DNA from: Paenibacillus koleovorans NBRC 103111
Lineage (GTDB): Bacteria; Bacillota; Bacilli; Paenibacillales; NBRC-103111
Length of the DNA: 64,000 nucleotides
Reading direction: 5' to 3'
NCBI RefSeq assembly: GCF_004000845.1
Contig: NZ_BIMA01000015.1
Coordinates: forward strand, 24,860 to 88,859
Shown here in pieces: positions 7,992 to 16,964 of the stretch. Numbering within the stretch: position 1 is the first letter of the stretch; each line of letters starts with the position of its first letter. Made by a program: the position numbers and the translations under genes. The notes beneath the pieces were generated by a model, which ran no database searches, was not told where the DNA came from, and saw nothing but the letters and a program-made list of their open reading frames with translations.

Positions 7992-8765
7992 CTAAAACAA
8001 AAGTCGCGCTTCCTCCGGATGGTCGAGCTGCCACTGAATGATCTCCTGCTCGTGGCGGCACAGCTTCCCCTTGTAACGCAGCCCGCCGTGAGAAATGTTA
8101 ATGCTGCAGGCGATCTGATCAGAGGCTTCCACCCAGTGCGGCGTCAGAAACGTATTCCACAGCACCGTGCCCGGCGGCATGGCGTATGTAAGCGCATCTG
8201 CATCGGTCAAGCCGTCAGGGCGAGAAATGCCCTTGCTCCTCAATCGCGTCTCGAACGGCGCCCAGCGCTCCGGGTCCTGCAGCCCCGAGAACAGCTTCGT
8301 ACCGTGCGTCTGCCACGCGATCACTTGCGAGAAATCGAGATGGTAGTTCGTCGCGCAGCCCGGACCGCTGATGAATAGAATCGGGTAACAACGTGTCCAG
8401 GTAAAGCCAGCCTCCTGCAGCGCATCGGTCCAGGGCCGCATGACCCCTTCCTCGAACCCTTCCAGCAGTTGACCATCCCCAAAGAACTTATTGAGTTTGA
8501 AATGCGCCAAAGCAACCGAGGCCCTCACCGCTTCCTCAATCGGCAAAGCGCAGAACGACGCTCGAATATCCGTCAGATTCAAGGCATTGCCTTTCACTCC
8601 AGGTGTAATTCTCGTGTCGGGGTCGCTGCGCAGCGTCTCTACGATCCGTTCGATCGACGGCATCGTATAGCGAAACGGCACCAGCTCGTCCCCCTTCATC
8701 AGAAAGTTCAACACGCCGTCCCAATCGTCCTGAAACTCTCGCCAAGTGCTAATCGTACGTTGCAT
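7992..8765 (-). CDS. JmjC/cupin-like Fe(II)-dependent oxygenase domain protein
   Basis: Product of 257 residues starting at the ATG at 8765, preceded by GAGGGGAG; a TTG further upstream is less likely. The centre shows YHLDFSQVIAWQTHGTKLF, an HxD metal motif followed by a lysine of the JmjC/cupin_8 kind, and a distal metal histidine in NTFLTPHWVEASD near residue 225, followed by SINIS. These suggest an iron and 2-oxoglutarate dependent hydroxylase. The start overlaps the end of the asparaginase-like gene by 17 bases, so translation is coupled. The substrate is unknown; a hydroxylase beside an amidohydrolase-type enzyme and a lyase hints at modification or breakdown of an amino-acid-containing glycan or peptide. 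Confidence 0.75.
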   Translation of the reverse strand: MQRTISTWREFQDDWDGVLNFLMKGDELVPFRYTMPSIERIVETLRSDPDTRITPGVKGNALNLTDIRASFCALPIEEAVRASVALAHFKLNKFFGDGQLLEGFEEGVMRPWTDALQEAGFTWTRCYPILFISGPGCATNYHLDFSQVIAWQTHGTKLFSGLQDPERWAPFETRLRSKGISRPDGLTDADALTYAMPPGTVLWNTFLTPHWVEASDQIACSINISHGGLRYKGKLCRHEQEIIQWQLDHPEEARLLF

Positions 8766-9792
8766 GGCTCTCGCTCCCCTCGCTATGGTCAAGCTGGACT
8801 AACCGAAAAACAGCCTTGCTGTATCCAACCTGCGTCTTTCCATCATTGTAAATATGCGCCTGCGAAATGCGGTACAGCTTCTCGACCGTATCCCGGTTGG
8901 AGTACCCGATCTGTTCGAGGATGCTCGCCACGATGAGCGGCCATTCCTCTTCCGAGCCATCCATTACCTTCAGCGCAAACGCCAGACGCTCCTTCTTCAA
9001 GCCAATTCCGTAGACGCCTTTCGCCCCTCCTTTGGCCACGATATTCGGATCCGACAGCAGCAGCGAGCAAATAAAGTCGGTACCCGCCACCATCTCGCCG
9101 TGTGTATGCATGAGCATAACAAGCCTTTCGACAGCCGACCTCACGGCCGGTTCCGCGATCAGGTCGGGACAGGCGAGCTTGAGATAAGCTCTCGCGATCG
9201 CATCAAGCGGCAGCGCAAACACGGGGAACCCGCAGCCGTCCACCCCGATCACGATCTGTTCCTCCGGGACCTCGGCGAGCATGGATAAAATGCGCAAAAT
9301 TTCGCGTTGAGCGGGATGTTCGGGATCGCAGTAGGTGACCGGGTCGTACCCCAAGCCTTGGCACAAAGCCAGCACGCCCGCGTGTTTGCCCGAGCAGTTA
9401 TGGTACACCCGACGCCTCAAGCCGCCTGTCCTCACGACTTCGTCCCTCGCATTGGCGTTAAGCGGATAAGTCGAAGCGCAGACAAGCGACTGTTCCCTCA
9501 GACCGATCTTGCCCAGCATCGATTCGACCGCTTCAATGTGGAACGGCTCGCCGCGATGGGAACCGGCCATGACCGCCGCTTCCGGCGGAGTAAAGCCGAA
9601 CTTGACGTCGATCTCGTGCAGCAGCGCCGGAATCGCTTGAAACGGTTTGGCCGCGGAACGCAAATACGTCGTATGCTTTGGGTTGCCCCACGAATACCGA
9701 ATCGCTCCGGTTGCATCCACCCCGCATATATGTCCGGAATGGACGCACTCCAGCACTTCTCCGCGGTATTCCTCTACCAGCACATCTTTCAT
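8749..9792 (-). CDS. Asparaginase II family protein (Rhizobium AsnA type)
   Basis: Product of 347 residues of the thermolabile asparaginase family (PF06089), unrelated to the E. coli type. Characteristic stretches are YLRSAAKPFQAIPAL, AGSHRGEPFH, YHNCSGKHAGVLALC and GVDGCGFPVFALP. Family members hydrolyse L-asparagine or related amides. I chose ATG 9792 (MKDVLV), which has GAGGGGG six bases upstream, rather than the ATG at 9798 directly abutting that site. It is first in the three-gene unit ending in the heparinase-like lyase. A 7-6-7 inverted repeat overlaps its predicted promoter. Confidence 0.88.
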   Translation of the reverse strand: MKDVLVEEYRGEVLECVHSGHICGVDATGAIRYSWGNPKHTTYLRSAAKPFQAIPALLHEIDVKFGFTPPEAAVMAGSHRGEPFHIEAVESMLGKIGLREQSLVCASTYPLNANARDEVVRTGGLRRRVYHNCSGKHAGVLALCQGLGYDPVTYCDPEHPAQREILRILSMLAEVPEEQIVIGVDGCGFPVFALPLDAIARAYLKLACPDLIAEPAVRSAVERLVMLMHTHGEMVAGTDFICSLLLSDPNIVAKGGAKGVYGIGLKKERLAFALKVMDGSEEEWPLIVASILEQIGYSNRDTVEKLYRISQAHIYNDGKTQVGYSKAVFRLVQLDHSEGSESHATYD

Positions 9793-9868
9793 TAGCATCC
9801 CCCTCTACTACTCCTTACATCTTGGAAATAAGATTGGCTCATGCAACAGATTGTAGTGGTACAGGTTT

Positions 9869-9888
9869 AATACAAGTATGATTGTATT
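9869..9888. promoter_or_regulatory. Inverted-repeat operator before the asparaginase-oxygenase-lyase operon
   Basis: AATACAA and TTGTATT form a perfect 7-bp inverted repeat with a 6-base spacer. It overlaps the likely -10 box of the operon (TATAAT on the minus strand, 9886-9891). The form resembles operators of GntR-type repressors, but no such regulator is encoded nearby. Confidence 0.55.
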
Positions 9889-9923
9889 ATACATGCAAAC
9901 TCACCAATCTGAGAAGGGACAGG

Positions 9924-10428
9924 ATGAGATTTATGAATCAAATATTGCGGCCAAGGACACTTGTCTTCGCCGCCTGTCTGCTGTGCGCGGCATTGCTGCT
10001 GCTCGTCGGCTCCAGCCGGGTATCCGCCGAACCGGGCACCACTCTGTTGTACGAGGACTTCAACGCCATGACGGCGGGGGCGGCGTGCTGACGGTGGAGT
10101 TCGACATTTACCCGGTGAGATCCAGGTGTACAACGGCTCGAGCGTCGAGGTCGTCCAGGCTTACGCGGCCAACACGTGGTACCACATGAAATATGTCGTC
10201 GATACGTCCACATCCAAATTTGACGTTTATGTCGACGGTGTCTTGAAGAAGACAGGGATGGGGTTCAGCGAGGCGGCCGTAGCCATGTCCAAAATCCAGT
10301 TTTTCTCCGGGCAGCCGGCCAGGTCGGTCTACTTCGACAATGTGCTTGTCCGTACAGGAGGCATGATGAAGCTCTCCACCAAAATAGCGTTCGAAGTGCT
10401 TATAGTAAAAAAACGGAAGACGGGATGA
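9924..10428 (+). pseudogene. Decayed secreted protein (LamG-like or lyase-associated), frameshifted and shortened
   Basis: An ATG at 9924 with GAGAAGGGA upstream opens a signal peptide (hydrophobic stretch FAACLLCAALLLLVG, cleavage near VSAEPG) and the mature start LLYEDFNAMTAG, after which the frame closes at 10091. The next piece (GVLTVEFDIYP) is in a second frame. The rest (VYNGSSVEVVQAY, WYHMKYVVDTS, FDVYVDGVLKK, VYFDNVLVRTG) is in a third frame from about 10126. The pieces together read as a beta-sandwich of LamG/concanavalin type, as on polysaccharide lyases and glycosidases. At least two frameshifts and probably an internal deletion make it non-functional. Confidence 0.75.
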
Positions 10429-10450
10429 ACATTGTCCGTCCACCCCGTCT
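10407..10450 (-). terminator. Terminator of the ABC transporter operon
   Basis: A 13-position stem (418-430 with 438-450 of this 10-kb stretch, two mismatches) with a 7-base loop is followed on the minus strand by T7. It overlaps the last bases of the neighbouring pseudogene on the other strand. Confidence 0.8.
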
Positions 10451-10456
10451 CAATTC

Positions 10457-10521
10457 TGCCCCGCCTTGCCTTGCCTTGCCCTGCCTTGCCTTGCCCTGCC
10501 TTGCCTTGCCCCGCCCTGCCC
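10457..10521. repeat. Pentanucleotide repeat tract (TTGCC/CTGCC)
   Basis: About thirteen consecutive pentamers of the form TGCCT or TGCCC, partly arranged in 15-base higher units, lie between the stop of the ABC ATPase gene and its terminator. On the transcribed minus strand they read as GGCAA/GGCAG with several GGG runs. Such tracts are prone to slippage; the RNA would be purine-rich and could form a G-quadruplex. Confidence 0.85.
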
Positions 10522-10528
10522 GCCTCCC

Positions 10529-11194
<666 letters not shown>

Positions 11195-11206
11195 TATAGA
11201 ACCTCC

Positions 11207-12514
11207 TCAAGTCCGCTCGGACAAAATTTTAATCGGATCGAATCGCAAAATATGAATGATGAAGCCCAGCCCCGCGATCAGCACCAGCACAACCGCCACG
11301 CCCAGCAATTCCGCTACGTCCACCAATGATAAGCTGGCCGGGATCTCCCGGATGATCTGGGTCAGCCCGCGCGGAGCGCCTTCGTCGTTTTCGATGATCA
11401 GCTTGATGAGCCAATCGGCGATCGGTTGGTTGAGGAACAAGCTGACGAGGATGGCCAACAGGACGGAAATCCCGGCCAGAATCGTCAATTCCCCCAGCAG
11501 CAGCACGGCCACCTTGCTCTTCGGCATGCCGATCGCGCGGAATACGCCGATCTCGTACTTCCGCTCCCGAAGCGCGAGCAGGTTGAGCAGTACCACGATG
11601 CCTCCGCCGATCACGAAGATAGCCAGTCCGAACACGGCAATCACCTGGTTCAACGTCTCCACCGGGTGCACAGCCCGCTCATAACGCTTCGTATCGTATT
11701 TCAAGTCGTAATACGACGAGAGCCCCTTGCCCAGCAGCTCGGCCTGGAACGCTTCGAGCTGATCCGCTTGCTTCAGCACGAACACTTGGACGTCCTCGTT
11801 GCGCATCGGGAACGTATCGAACAAGGCGATCGGCACGATGAGCTGATTTCTGGCGTTGTTCATCGGCGAGGGCACATTCTCGCTCGCCCGCGCCTCCGTG
11901 TTATCCGAATAAATACCGGATACGGTGCATTTCGAATCGCCGATCGGGCCATTGTTATACTCGATCGTGTCGCCGAGCTTCAGCTTGTTGCGGTCTCTCA
12001 AGTCGCTGGAAATCATGCACTCGTTGGCCGAAGGGAACGCGCCCTCGACAATTTGCCGGTCCCCGTTCGCGAACGATTCCGCACTACTGCCGTTCAGCAA
12101 ACCTATCATCTGGGCGTTAAAACCCAAGGCTGGCCCCGTTCTCCGCGCCTCTTCCTCCTCCGACCGCACATAATCGTCATCGAACAAACTCAAGTTCTTG
12201 ATCGCCACGCTGACCGACTTGTAAAACGTTACCCCTTGCAGCAGCGAGCTCTCGGCGAACTTCTTGTAGTCCTCCGTAGTGAGCTTGATGCTCTCGGCCT
12301 TGACTCCATCGGCCTTCATCTTCTGCGTATTGGCGACGAGGGACACTTCGCCCGCGTAATAATTGCGGGTCTCGTCCATGATTCTAGCGGCCGCATTGGT
12401 CAAGGACAACCCGATGACCGAGGCCAGGATCACCAGGGCCAGCATGACGAACAGAATGCTGTTGCGCCCTTTGTTCTTGAACAGGTTGCGGTACGCTTTC
12501 TCAACTAAGTACAT
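11207..12514 (-). CDS. FtsX/MacB-type ABC transporter permease
   Basis: Membrane protein of 435 residues: one N-terminal membrane helix after YRNLFKNKGRNSILFV, a large extracytoplasmic domain (about 45-290), then three C-terminal helices (about 295-320, 340-365, 395-425) around the FtsX motif EIGVFRAIGMPKSKV. This is the four-helix topology of MacB-type exporters. ATG at 12514 has AGGAGGGTAACCGG upstream. The ATPase gene follows by 12 bp. Its promoter carries the same direct repeat as that of the response regulator gene, so it is probably the regulator's target. Confidence 0.92.
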   Translation of the reverse strand: MYLVEKAYRNLFKNKGRNSILFVMLALVILASVIGLSLTNAAARIMDETRNYYAGEVSLVANTQKMKADGVKAESIKLTTEDYKKFAESSLLQGVTFYKSVSVAIKNLSLFDDDYVRSEEEEARRTGPALGFNAQMIGLLNGSSAESFANGDRQIVEGAFPSANECMISSDLRDRNKLKLGDTIEYNNGPIGDSKCTVSGIYSDNTEARASENVPSPMNNARNQLIVPIALFDTFPMRNEDVQVFVLKQADQLEAFQAELLGKGLSSYYDLKYDTKRYERAVHPVETLNQVIAVFGLAIFVIGGGIVVLLNLLALRERKYEIGVFRAIGMPKSKVAVLLLGELTILAGISVLLAILVSLFLNQPIADWLIKLIIENDEGAPRGLTQIIREIPASLSLVDVAELLGVAVVLVLIAGLGFIIHILRFDPIKILSERT

Positions 12515-12549
12515 CCGGTTACCCTCCTACAGAGACAAGTTATGCTATG

Positions 12550-12582
12550 ACTATAGCGGAGGGCGAGTTAAATGACGGTTAA
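12550..12582 (-). promoter_or_regulatory. Promoter and response-regulator box of the ABC transporter genes
   Basis: On the minus strand TATAGT (12550-12555) is a good -10 box. Upstream, separated by 11 bp, lies an OmpR-type direct repeat: TTAAC units at 12567-12571 and 12578-12582, 11 bp apart. There is no separate -35 box. The repeat overlaps the last codons of the kinase gene. The same geometry occurs before the regulator gene. Confidence 0.65.
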
Positions 12583-13760
12583 GAAAAACCAAAGGCCGAG
12601 TTCCCATCCTTAACCGCCCTTTGATTGGAGTTGGTTGTGGTTGGGCCCTCGCTCTCCCGAGGCAAAGTGACCACAAACGAAGTGAACACGTCGACCACGC
12701 TCTGCACTTGGATGTCACCGCCGTGCTTCTCGATGACCGCCTTCACGATCGACAGCCCGAGCCCGCTGCCTCCGAGCTCGCGGGATCGCGATTTGTCCAC
12801 GCAATAGAACGGCTCGAAGATGCGCTCCAGGTGCTCCTCCGGGATGCCGCTCCCCGTGTCCATGATCGTGAGCCGCGTGCGGTCCTCGGTCTCGGCCACC
12901 GCCAGCTTGACTACGCCGCCGGGTTTGCTGTACTTGATCGCATTCTGGATCAGGTTGGAGAACGTCCGCTGCAGCAGTTGCCTCTCGCCATACAGCAGCA
13001 AGTCGCCTCCCGAAGTCTCGATGCGGAGGCTTTTGCTCTGCCAAGCCTGCCGATGCTCCTCCAGGAGTTCCTCGAGCATCGCCTGCGCCTCGAATTTCTC
13101 GCGATTCAGCGTGTGGAGCTCGGCGTTCATACGCAGCAGATCGTTCACCAAGGCACTCAGCCGTTGGGCGTTCCGCAGCGTGTCGTCCAGCGTCTCCTTG
13201 TACTCGTCAAGCGAAGGCTCGTCGTCCAGCTGCAGCACCTCGATGTTGGCGATCATCGCCGTGAGCGGGGTCTTCAGCTCATGCGCGGCGTTGGCGGAAA
13301 ATTGCTTCTGCGTCACGAACGCCTTCTCGAGCTTCTGCACCATATGGTTGAAGGACAAGGACAGCCGAGACACTTCGTCATTGGAAGGCGGCACTTGCAC
13401 TTGCCGGAACAAGTTGTTCTCGTCGATCTCTTCGATCTCGCGACTAAGGCTCGTCACGGGCTTCAACGCCTTACCGGCGATAATGTAGGTGAGGGCGGTG
13501 CCCACGACCAACACCAACAAGGCGCTGATGATGCTGACCGTCGTAAAATCATGATCCGGGGTCACCCGGATAATCGGGACCGGAATCGCACCGACCCTCG
13601 GGTCATCAACACTGATGCCGCGAGTCCTAGGCATGTCATCATAGATTTGTCGCGCGGCGGCAATCGAGGTCACAATCAGCACGGTGCAGGCGAACGAGAG
13701 GATCGACCCCATTAGCCAAGTGAGCCGCAATCGCAGCGGCATCGTTTTAAACCGGTTCAT
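12579..13760 (-). CDS. Sensor histidine kinase of the ABC-transporter-linked two-component system
   Basis: Protein of 393 residues with two membrane helices (about 8-30 and 65-90) around a short extracytoplasmic loop, a HAMP domain (about 90-140), a HisKA domain with phosphoacceptor in FSANAAHELKTPLTAMIANIEV (about 160) and a C-terminal ATPase domain (NAIKYSK, MDTGSGIPEEH, GGSGLGLSIV). ATG at 13760 is chosen because GGAGG lies 9 bases upstream; it overlaps the regulator stop codon by 14 bases, so the two are translated together. It should phosphorylate the response regulator encoded just before it. Confidence 0.92.
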   Translation of the reverse strand: MNRFKTMPLRLRLTWLMGSILSFACTVLIVTSIAAARQIYDDMPRTRGISVDDPRVGAIPVPIIRVTPDHDFTTVSIISALLVLVVGTALTYIIAGKALKPVTSLSREIEEIDENNLFRQVQVPPSNDEVSRLSLSFNHMVQKLEKAFVTQKQFSANAAHELKTPLTAMIANIEVLQLDDEPSLDEYKETLDDTLRNAQRLSALVNDLLRMNAELHTLNREKFEAQAMLEELLEEHRQAWQSKSLRIETSGGDLLLYGERQLLQRTFSNLIQNAIKYSKPGGVVKLAVAETEDRTRLTIMDTGSGIPEEHLERIFEPFYCVDKSRSRELGGSGLGLSIVKAVIEKHGGDIQVQSVVDVFTSFVVTLPRESEGPTTTNSNQRAVKDGNSAFGFS

Positions 13761-14445
13761 TCCGCACCGCCTCCGCAATAAAGTACCCGAGTCCTCGAGC
13801 GTTTTTCACAACCTCTTGATCGCCTAGGTGGACGGCCAGCTTTTTCTTGAGCGAGTTGATATGCACCTTGAAGGAGTTGGAGAACATATCGGCGTCGCTG
13901 TCCCAGACGTGCTCGATCAGCTTGTCCGCACTCACGATCTGATCCTTGTGCATGAGCAAATACTCCAAGATCGCGTATTCCTTCTTCGTAAGCTCCAGCT
14001 TCGCTTGGCCCACGCTAACTTGCTTCAAGGCTGTATCGAGCCGCAGCTCGCCGTGGGCGATGAGCGTATCGGTCAAGACGAACCGGCGCCGCAACAGCGC
14101 ACGCAGCCGAGCCTCGAGCTCTCGGAAGTGGAAAGGCTTCGCCATATAATCGTTGGCGCCCGTGTCGAGCCCGGCAATTTTGTCCTCCACCTCGGAGCGC
14201 GCCGAGAGAATGAGCACCTTAATCTCCTGATTATCCTTCCGAATCGTTCGCAGCACATCGATCCCATCCAGCTTGGGCAAGTTCAGATCGAGCACGATCG
14301 CATCATATTCGTTGATCTCCGCCAGCTGCAGCGCTTCTTCCCCGTCCGACGCCGCATCGACCGCATAGCCGAACTTCCGCAGCCCGGTTGTGACCGCCTT
14401 TTGCAAGGACAGATCGTCTTCTACCACCAACACTTTCAATGGCAT
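13747..14445 (-). CDS. OmpR-family response regulator
   Basis: DNA-binding regulator of 232 residues from ATG 14445 (MPLKVLVVEDD). The receiver domain (1-115) shows the acidic pair VVEDD, phospho-acceptor aspartate in DAIVLDLNLPKLDG and the conserved lysine in YMAKPF. The winged-helix effector domain follows (LTKKEYAILEYLL, FSNSFKVHINSLKKKL). GTG 14463 and ATG 14454 are alternative starts; I prefer a later one because the predicted -10 box would place transcription start near 14471. A direct repeat just upstream suggests autoregulation. Confidence 0.92.
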   Translation of the reverse strand: MPLKVLVVEDDLSLQKAVTTGLRKFGYAVDAASDGEEALQLAEINEYDAIVLDLNLPKLDGIDVLRTIRKDNQEIKVLILSARSEVEDKIAGLDTGANDYMAKPFHFRELEARLRALLRRRFVLTDTLIAHGELRLDTALKQVSVGQAKLELTKKEYAILEYLLMHKDQIVSADKLIEHVWDSDADMFSNSFKVHINSLKKKLAVHLGDQEVVKNARGLGYFIAEAVRNEPV

Positions 14446-14477
14446 CACCACCATTCCACTCACGTCTCGATTCCTTT

Positions 14478-14510
14478 AGAATACCGCAGGTTAGGTTAAG
14501 TTTCGGTTAA
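14478..14510 (-). promoter_or_regulatory. Promoter and autoregulatory box of the response regulator gene
   Basis: On the minus strand TATTCT (14478-14483) is a fair -10 box. Eleven bp further upstream lies a direct repeat with GTTAA units (plus strand) at 14495-14499 and 14506-14510, 11 bp apart, within the tandem GGTTAAGTTTC/GGTTAACTTTC. Spacing and sequence match the site before the ABC permease gene. Confidence 0.65.
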
Positions 14511-14581
14511 CTTTCATCATACCACTCCAACCGGGACATCCTATAGGCAACTATTTCAGGCTCGTGGAATGAGGTAAGCGC

Positions 14582-15895
14582 ATGTCTAAGGATCCGAACG
14601 CTATGGCCGCCTATCTGAAAAAAAAGTTCGCGCACAACACCGACTTTTCCGCCGAGGAACTGGATGATGAGCGCGGGAAAGCCGTGGTCTGCTATTTGTC
14701 CAGTCTGGTAGAGCCCTCTCATGTGCCCATTCATCTTCAGTATGTGCGCTGGGACAAGCCGAGAACACTTGCTTCGTTAGGAGGCAAAATCGATCTCTCG
14801 AAGGAAGAGCTGGAGCACGAGATTCTCGGAGGCCGGCTCGTCGTGCTGCATGCCCGCGGCAACGCGTCGCTTCAACTGAAAACCCGCAACGTATCTCGTT
14901 CCGTAGAAGGTCCTCAGAGCGAAAGCGCCATAGAAAGCTCCGAGGACGCCTTTACAGAAGGCGCCATCACGAACTTGGGCATTCTCCGGTCGCATCTGCA
15001 GAGCTCCGATCTGATCATCTCCACAGTGGCGCTCGGTACTATCCGCAAGCGCTGCATCACGGTCTGCTACATGCGTTCCATGGACGGAGAGAAGCTCGCG
15101 CCGGAAGTAATAGAGCTGCTGTCTACGACCCAATCGGACGTCTCGACGATCCAGGACCTGGCCAAAGTATTGAAGCAGAGACGATGGGGCCCCGTTCCCT
15201 TGTTCACTTCGACACAGCTGCCGGAGCAAGGCGTTAAATTTCTTTTGGAAGGCCGCATCGTCTTATTCTTGGACCAACACCCTTATGCTTTGGTTGCTCC
15301 TCCGAGCATAACCGATATGTGGTGCGCGCTGTACGACCGCAATCATATGTCCGTCATCTCCCTCTCGATCGTCGCTTTGCGGGTGTTGGGCATTCTCATC
15401 GCCTTGACCGTGCCCGGCCTGTATGTGGCGCTCGTCAGCATCAACCCGGAGCTTCTCGATATCGACATCGCGCTCGCCGTAGCCCGCAGCCGGGAAGGCG
15501 TCCCGTATCCCGCTCTGATCGAGATGCTGCTGATGGGCATTGTAATCGATATGGTCGGAGCGGCCACCATCCACCTGCCCAAGAGCTTCGGTCCGACCCT
15601 TACCATGGTAGGCGGCATCATGCTCGGCCAAGCCGCGGTTCAGGCCCAATTAGTCAGCAATTTGCTGTTGATCGTGCTGTCCGCCACCATCATCGCGAAC
15701 TATAACATCATCGGCATCCAGAACATGATGAGTCTTCGTTTATTCAAATACTTGAATATTGCGCTGGGCGCCATCCTCGGCATTGTCGGTATGCTGACGG
15801 GGATCGTGTTCTTCGTATTCTATCTGGCGGGCGTGTCCACCTTCCGGCGCCCTTACTTGCGCACGCTGAAGGAAGCAGGTGAGGAGCATGATTAG
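14582..15895 (+). CDS. Spore germination receptor subunit A (GerA/GerKA family)
   Basis: Inner-membrane subunit of a nutrient germinant receptor, 437 residues, somewhat shorter than the usual 480-500. The soluble N-terminal part (1-235) is followed by a membrane region with the family stretches LDQHPYALVAPPSI, FRRPYL at the end and about five to six helices, including RVLGILIALTVPGLYVAL and IGIQNMMSLRLFKYL. The ATG has GAGGTAAGC upstream. It is the first gene of an A-B-C receptor operon and overlaps the B gene by 8 bases. The germinant cannot be predicted. Confidence 0.93.
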   Translation: MSKDPNAMAAYLKKKFAHNTDFSAEELDDERGKAVVCYLSSLVEPSHVPIHLQYVRWDKPRTLASLGGKIDLSKEELEHEILGGRLVVLHARGNASLQLKTRNVSRSVEGPQSESAIESSEDAFTEGAITNLGILRSHLQSSDLIISTVALGTIRKRCITVCYMRSMDGEKLAPEVIELLSTTQSDVSTIQDLAKVLKQRRWGPVPLFTSTQLPEQGVKFLLEGRIVLFLDQHPYALVAPPSITDMWCALYDRNHMSVISLSIVALRVLGILIALTVPGLYVALVSINPELLDIDIALAVARSREGVPYPALIEMLLMGIVIDMVGAATIHLPKSFGPTLTMVGGIMLGQAAVQAQLVSNLLLIVLSATIIANYNIIGIQNMMSLRLFKYLNIALGAILGIVGMLTGIVFFVFYLAGVSTFRRPYLRTLKEAGEEHD

Positions 15896-16964
15896 GAACG
15901 GGGCGCTGGCTCCGCTGTTTTTCGCCGCTCACTTGGGATTGATCTTCTTCCTCTACCCGGACAAAATGGTGGGGATCGCGCACTTCGGCCACTGGGCCTA
16001 TATCCTGACCGGGATTGCGCTGGAGTTCGCGATGCTCTGGCTGTTCATGAAAGGTTTGGCGGCGATGCCCGGAACACCCCTGACAACCTTGTTTCGCCGC
16101 TGGGGGGCGTGGACGGCCAGATTGTTGCTTCTGCCTCTGGCGGTTTACTGGTTCATCAGCCTGCTGATCGTGCTCCGTATTCATGCGGAGACGCTCATGA
16201 TCATTTTCCTGCCGCGCACCCCGAAATGGGTCATCCTGCTAGTACTCGTCTTGCTTTCCCTGCAGGCATCGCTCATCGGCCTCCGGGCGGTTTCGCGGGC
16301 TACAGTGACGCTGCTGTTGCTGCTGATGCCTATCATGGTGTTCTCGGTCGGGGCTTGTTTCCTAAATACGGACGTACGATATTTGATGCCGCTAACGCCG
16401 GACCCTTTCTTTTGGCGCAGTCAACATTACTTGAGCAGCTTGGCTGCCCATTCCGGCTTTTTGTTCTTAGGGATGACTGCGGCCAGATGGGATTTTTCCG
16501 CCCCTCGGGTACGTAGAAGCATCTATGTCGCCATGCTTGCTTTGGTCCCTTTATACTTCTTGGCCGTCTATATTCCGATCCTGATCTTTTTACCGGGCAA
16601 TGTGGACAAGTTCCACTATCCGCTCACCGCCGCTTTCGATACCGTCAATATCGACTGGCTCCTCTTGGACAGGATTACGATGCTCTACGTAGTAGGCTCG
16701 GTCACGTTCATCCTCATCTTCGCGGCCCTGCTGATCAAGATCAATACGGAGCTGCTGCGGGACTTGTTCCTCCCGGTGTCCAAGCCTGTGCTCTCCTGCT
16801 CGCTGGCCGCTCTTGCATTTATCCTCTGCCTGTTCGTGCCGAATTGGCGGGCCGTGCAGCATTTTCTCGATATGGATACGCCCTTGCGCATGTACTGCGG
16901 CGTGCTCATTCCGCTCGTAACCTTCACCATCGGCAAACTGGCGAGAAGGAGGCGATTGGCTTGA
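15888..16964 (+). CDS. Spore germination receptor subunit B (GerB/GerKB family)
   Basis: Integral membrane protein of 358 residues of the APC-like GerB family, with about ten hydrophobic helices (for example FFAAHLGLIFFL, LLLLPLAVYWFISLLIVL, VTLLLLLMPIMVFSVGACFL). In crystal and model studies of the family this subunit forms the germinant-binding transporter-like fold. I take ATG 15888, which sits after GGTGAGGAG and overlaps the A gene stop; GTG 15879 is the alternative. The C gene starts within its stop codon region. Confidence 0.9.
   Translation: MIRNGALAPLFFAAHLGLIFFLYPDKMVGIAHFGHWAYILTGIALEFAMLWLFMKGLAAMPGTPLTTLFRRWGAWTARLLLLPLAVYWFISLLIVLRIHAETLMIIFLPRTPKWVILLVLVLLSLQASLIGLRAVSRATVTLLLLLMPIMVFSVGACFLNTDVRYLMPLTPDPFFWRSQHYLSSLAAHSGFLFLGMTAARWDFSAPRVRRSIYVAMLALVPLYFLAVYIPILIFLPGNVDKFHYPLTAAFDTVNIDWLLLDRITMLYVVGSVTFILIFAALLIKINTELLRDLFLPVSKPVLSCSLAALAFILCLFVPNWRAVQHFLDMDTPLRMYCGVLIPLVTFTIGKLARRRRLA

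Noticed and set aside
10125..10428. A separate 100-residue gene starting at 10126
   Set aside because: It has no ribosome site, begins inside a beta-sandwich domain, and is best read as the third frame of the decayed secreted-protein gene.
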